DNA of 64,000 nucleotides, taken from assembly GCF_000499845.2 (NCBI RefSeq), contig NC_023753.2, forward strand, positions 24,166,942 through 24,230,941, in the 5' to 3' direction. The stretch is from Phaseolus vulgaris (Eukaryota > Streptophyta > Magnoliopsida > Fabales > Fabaceae). Position numbers and translations under genes: made by a program. Below the pieces are notes generated by a model. It did no database searches, had not been told where the DNA came from, and saw only the letters and a list, made by a program, of their open reading frames with translations. Positions 60,661 through 64,000 of the stretch are shown piece after piece (positions within the stretch are counted from its first letter, which is position 1; each line of letters begins with the position of its first letter).

Positions 60661-61106
60661 AATCTTTAAAATATGATGTTAAATCACACCTATGAGACAT
60701 GAACATTATTACATTTACAACTCATTTCTTTGTTTTATTTTTTTGCATATAAATAACACGACCCTCATGATAACAAATGTGATTGTGTTGCATTATATGT
60801 TATTTGTGGAACAACAACATCAAGAAGATTATTTTACTGAGCTTGCAGGATTTTCATTTATTTTATTGATATTGTAGTCAAACTTTATTCTTTATTCTTT
60901 GTATGAATATTGGTGGTTGAAATGATATTATTTTGGTACTGGAAAATAATTGAAAGAATTTATACGAGGAAAAGACATTCAAAGATAATCACTTAAATAC
61001 ACAATAATTGAGACATCAAAATTTTAACTTTATTCTTTATTTACTATATGTACTTACAGAAAAGATTATAGTCTTTTAATTATTGTAACTTTTTTTTATA
61101 TAAAAT

Positions 61107-61143
61107 ACCCGTGTTATGCACGGGTATAGGGATACAGGGCTAG
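61107..61143 (+). other. Helitron 3' terminal hairpin and CTAG end
   Basis: An 8-bp stem with a 5-nt loop, followed by GGGATACAGGG and CTAG, next to T. This is the classical Helitron terminus. Confidence 0.85.
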
Positions 61144-62330
61144 TTTTAATTACTTGCAACTCATTGAGACAGTATTACTAAAATCATTATTATTTAATAT
61201 GCATCTTCTTATTCAAGTAAACTAATGCAACTCCCCTCTAAGGACACTCTTGACACAATTTTGGGTAAAATCCACAATCTAGTCACCTCTTTTCTACATT
61301 TATTAGGCATACCATTGATCCATTTTTTTTGCAATGTTTGGATAATCTTCACTATACCTCGGACGATTTTAAGATGACTGAGTTTAGGGTTTCAAAAAAT
61401 TACACTTTCTGCCAAAAAAAAAAGATGAAAAACATTCGTAAAGTAGTATAATTTAAAAGAATTTGAGACGTGTACTTATGTAATACATTCAAAATTGATC
61501 TAGACTTAAAATTTAATATAGCTACGATAAAAGTGAATTTCGCACAATGTATAACTATACATGAGAAGAAAAAACCCTAACCTAAATGGAGATCTTGAAC
61601 TGCTAGACTTCCAGCTCAGATTCAAGCACTTGAATAAATTAATCAAAGCAAAAAAAAAAGTGATGAAATTAATTCAACACAAAACAATATAAATATATAA
61701 ACTAATTAAATACGAACGTTATCAATATGGTCAGTTAGTTCCATTTATTCAACCGAGTTTTAATTCATTCAGAGTGGTCTACGAGTCTACTAGGATGAGA
61801 CTGAACCATAATCACACAAATGTCTAATTCATTGTTAGACCGATAACACTACTAGATCCTCTTTCATTAACAATGGTGGAAATACTTATGTTCACCCAAT
61901 AGAGTATGAATCTTCTATATAGAATAGATGAATTATACATTTTTTAATCACTAAATGATAAATAAATAAATATAAATATAAAAAAAAAATACAAAAGGGT
62001 GTTCCAACCCTTATATAGAAAAAAATCCAAACAACATTTCTAAGTACCCTACCATAAAAGCAAATCTTTCAAAACAAAGCACAAAAATCCTCTACTCTCA
62101 CAAAATAGCGCCATGCAAAACAAAAATCCACATCAAAAGAGAAATGTGTCTCTTAAACAAAAAAAAAAAAACAAAAACCAAAGCATGAGCAAGAAACAAA
62201 ACGTACACCTGTCGGGCCAAGCAAAAGTTGCAAAAGACCAACCTCTCAAACCACCCGACGATCAACGTTTTGTTGCCATAATAATACAAGTAGATGACCT
62301 TTGGGCCTAATCATAAAAAAAGTACACCCT
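61144..62330. other. Intergenic, no gene seen
   Basis: AT-rich DNA with A-rich tracts at 62155-62175. The last 100 bp (62205-62310) are repeated at 63888-63993. Confidence 0.4.
62205..62310. repeat. About 100-bp direct repeat, copy 1
   Basis: Shares AAGACCAACCTCTCAAACCA, ATAATAATACAAGTA and CTTTGGGCCT with 63888-63993, with scattered substitutions. It lies at one end of the LINE fragment. Confidence 0.85.
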
Positions 62331-62777
62331 TGGAACCTTGTTTTTTAACCAAGTCCACGACTGTACTTGAATCAAAGAGAAGATTTCAGTTGCATCCACT
62401 TTTGCTTGGTTAAACCCTATCCCATTCCTATGTTTTCAAATGCACCAAATGATCCCAGACTCCTTTCCACAACTTATTACCTTCTTTGCTAAACCAAGTA
62501 TAATGAAATTGTTCAAAGTGTTCCTTCATAGCAAAATGGTTTACAGAGCTGACCCTGATCCAATTGTGACATAAATTACGAATGAACAATATTCGTAATT
62601 GGAAAAGATATCAGTAGGTGGGAAGTTGTTTCCTACTCACTTCCACATAAAACATAGAGAATCAACAATGTGAACTGACCTTCTAAGAAGATTTTGTTTT
62701 GTAACTATCCTATCTTGTAGTGCCCTCCAAGCAAAGCATTGTGACGAGGGTGGAATCAACATACCCACATAACATAA
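62320..62777 (-). pseudogene. LINE reverse transcriptase zf-RVT fragment
   Basis: Minus strand: after IPPSSQ it reads CFAWRALQDRIVTK, NLLRRSVHIVDSLCFMWK and then a stop. Further on, in other frames, VNHFAMKEHFEQFHYTWFSK, WKGVWDHLV and CN-IFSLIQVQSWTW-like pieces follow. The AWR-L-DR--TK-NLLRR pattern with a following Cys is the zinc-binding domain at the end of plant LINE ORF2. Stops and frame changes show decay. The 5' side is cut by the solo LTR at 62778. Confidence 0.75.
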
Positions 62778-63882
62778 TGTTGAACCAAGTGATGTTCAAG
62801 CTTCGAAGAATCCAAACCCTTTGAATGATGTTGAAGGCTAGGCTGTGCTTGTTGTCGCTGAGCTGTCTTAGATACGATCTAGGGTAGATTGTTTATGTAA
62901 TCCACTATTGATTGAATCCAAAGCATAAGCACTCTCAATCCTTTTAAAAGAAAAGTGTTTTTCAAGCTAAGTGAAAAACAACTGATTGTTTTGTCGAAAC
63001 AACCGATTGTTTTATACTTAGGTGTTTTTAGAAAAGGTTGAAAACTGTTTTTCAAATGGTTGAGCTGTCAAAACCAAAACAACTGATTGATTCGTGGAAA
63101 AAACTGATTGTTTGTTTTGGTACCATAACAGAAAAATGGTTTGTGCTTTGACTGAGCATTAAATGATTTTTTAAATTGTTTACGCTTCAGTTTTTAATGT
63201 TTTGACCAATCTTTAAATGCAATTAATAGTTTGTTAAGATTTGATAACAAACAACATCTTTGATATATACAGAAAAACAGATTTGAGTTTTTCACAGATT
63301 TTGAGTTTTTGAAAGAGTTGAGATTGCTTAGAAATTGAGATTGATCAAAGAGTGTGAGCTAGGATTTTCTCTTGTATTGATTTCAGATTTGTTCTGTAAA
63401 CAAGTGTAATCCTTGTATTTGTTGAAAGAAACCTTGTGTGTTTGCTGAGAAGTGTTGTGTGTTCTTGAGGGGATTAAGATCAACATTCTTAGTGTTGGTG
63501 TGTTGACCAAGAGGAGTGTGTGTCTTGAGGGGATCAAGGTCACTTCTTTGGTTGTGGTGTAAGTGATCTAGGTTTGATTGCTTAGTGAAGTTCCTCAGTG
63601 GTTTCTGAGAAGACTGGATGTAGCTCTGGGTTTAGAGTGAACCGGTATAAATCTTTGTGTGCATTTTCTCTATCCCTTAACTCTTTAAATTCAATTTTAA
63701 TATTTGCAAAATGGTATAAACAACCGATTGTTTTTCTGGTGCTGTGCTTTTTGCTTTGTGTTTTGAAAAACTGATTTCTTTATCAAGATATTCTCGAAAC
63801 AATTTCATTCAAGGCTTAAAAGTTTTCAAAAAACATCTTTAAACCATTCACCCCCTCTAGTTTAAAGCCATACATTCTAACA
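62778..63882 (-). mobile_element. Solo LTR (copia-like), 1.1 kb, with target duplication
   Basis: Starts TGTTGAACC at 62778 and ends CATTCTAACA at 63882. It is flanked by a perfect 5-bp duplication CATAA (62773-62777, 63883-63887). Read on the minus strand it begins TGTTAGAATGTATGGC and contains AGAGGGGGTGAATGG, an LTR start I recognise from phaseoloid copia elements. The word CAACCGATTGTTTT and close variants occur repeatedly. No internal coding region is present. Confidence 0.8.
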
Positions 63883-63887
63883 CATAA

Positions 63888-63993
63888 CACACACTTGCCG
63901 GACAAGCAAAAGGAGCAGAAGACCAACCTCTCAAACCACTCGACGATCAACATTTTGCTACCATAATAATACAAGTAAATGGGCTTTGGGCCT
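63888..63993. repeat. About 100-bp direct repeat, copy 2
   Basis: Second copy of 62205-62310, directly beyond the solo LTR's target duplication. The window ends within a few bases of it. Confidence 0.85.
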
Positions 63994-64000
63994 GTTAGAT

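Larger units (their letters stand above)
57041..61143 (+). mobile_element. Helitron (3' end certain, 5' end tentative)
   Basis: The 3' end is clear: a perfect 8-bp hairpin TACCCGTG-TTATG-CACGGGTA (61107-61127), then 12 bp, then CTAG (61140-61143) followed by host T. The proposed 5' end is TCACTATATA at 57041, preceded by A, which fits insertion between A and T, but it departs from the TCTCTA-type consensus. Inside are unrecognised sequence (57.1-58.3 kb), a 2-kb array of 85-bp repeats and a helicase remnant in the orientation expected of the 3' end. Rep and most of the helicase are missing, so it cannot move by itself. Confidence 0.7.

Noticed and set aside
1..64000. CRISPR arrays, rRNA, tRNA genes, organelle DNA inserts, gene clusters for a shared pathway
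   Set aside because: None seen. Tandem repeats present lack spacer structure, and neighbouring genes are functionally unrelated.

Overview
This is plant nuclear DNA, most likely from a phaseoloid legume (Phaseolus/Vigna/Glycine group). The evidence is introns in plant protein families, an AT-rich background, and many decayed LTR retrotransposons, MULE, CACTA and Helitron relics. The species call is an inference from repeat style and protein resemblance. No bacterial genes, CRISPR, rRNA, organelle insert or recognisable tRNA was seen.

Five genes look intact. (1) An EID1-like F-box gene, single exon, minus strand, 6729-7415. (2) A two-exon gene of unknown function, plus strand, 17417-20428. 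(3) MZM1, a mitochondrial LYR-motif complex III assembly factor, two exons, 22300-23557. (4) A membrane-anchored UDP-glucuronate decarboxylase (UXS), seven exons, 44934-48384, whose first intron is an AT-AC U12-type intron. (5) A monoacylglycerol lipase/caffeoylshikimate esterase-like alpha/beta hydrolase, seven exons including a 33-nt microexon, minus strand, 50109-53426. The splice models of genes 2-5 were built by hand; phases and lengths close exactly. A sixth gene, a kelch-repeat gene, survives only as a broken fragment (about 1815-2166, minus).

Layout. 0-6.3 kb: hairpin-bearing 57-bp tandem repeats, the kelch relic and a decayed Ty3/gypsy element. 6.7-7.5 kb: F-box gene. 8.1-12.1 kb: a Ty1/copia element with both LTRs, nested in an older solo LTR that keeps its 5-bp target duplication. 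14.4-16.8 kb: second gypsy relic. 17.4-23.6 kb: two genes. 23.9-24.3 kb: probable solo LTR. 26.5-30.7 kb: third gypsy relic. 31-44 kb: gene-poor AT-rich DNA with CACTA-type foldback elements and hairpin tandem repeats. 44.7-53.5 kb: UXS and the hydrolase, convergent. 54.1-56.5 kb: two related Mutator-like elements. About 57.0-61.1 kb: Helitron with a 2-kb array of 85-bp repeats and a helicase relic. 62.3-64 kb: LINE fragment next to a solo LTR with a perfect target duplication.

The genes do not form a pathway; each is an independent plant locus. UXS makes UDP-xylose for cell-wall polysaccharides, and the hydrolase may act in lipid or phenylpropanoid turnover, but their adjacency implies no functional link.
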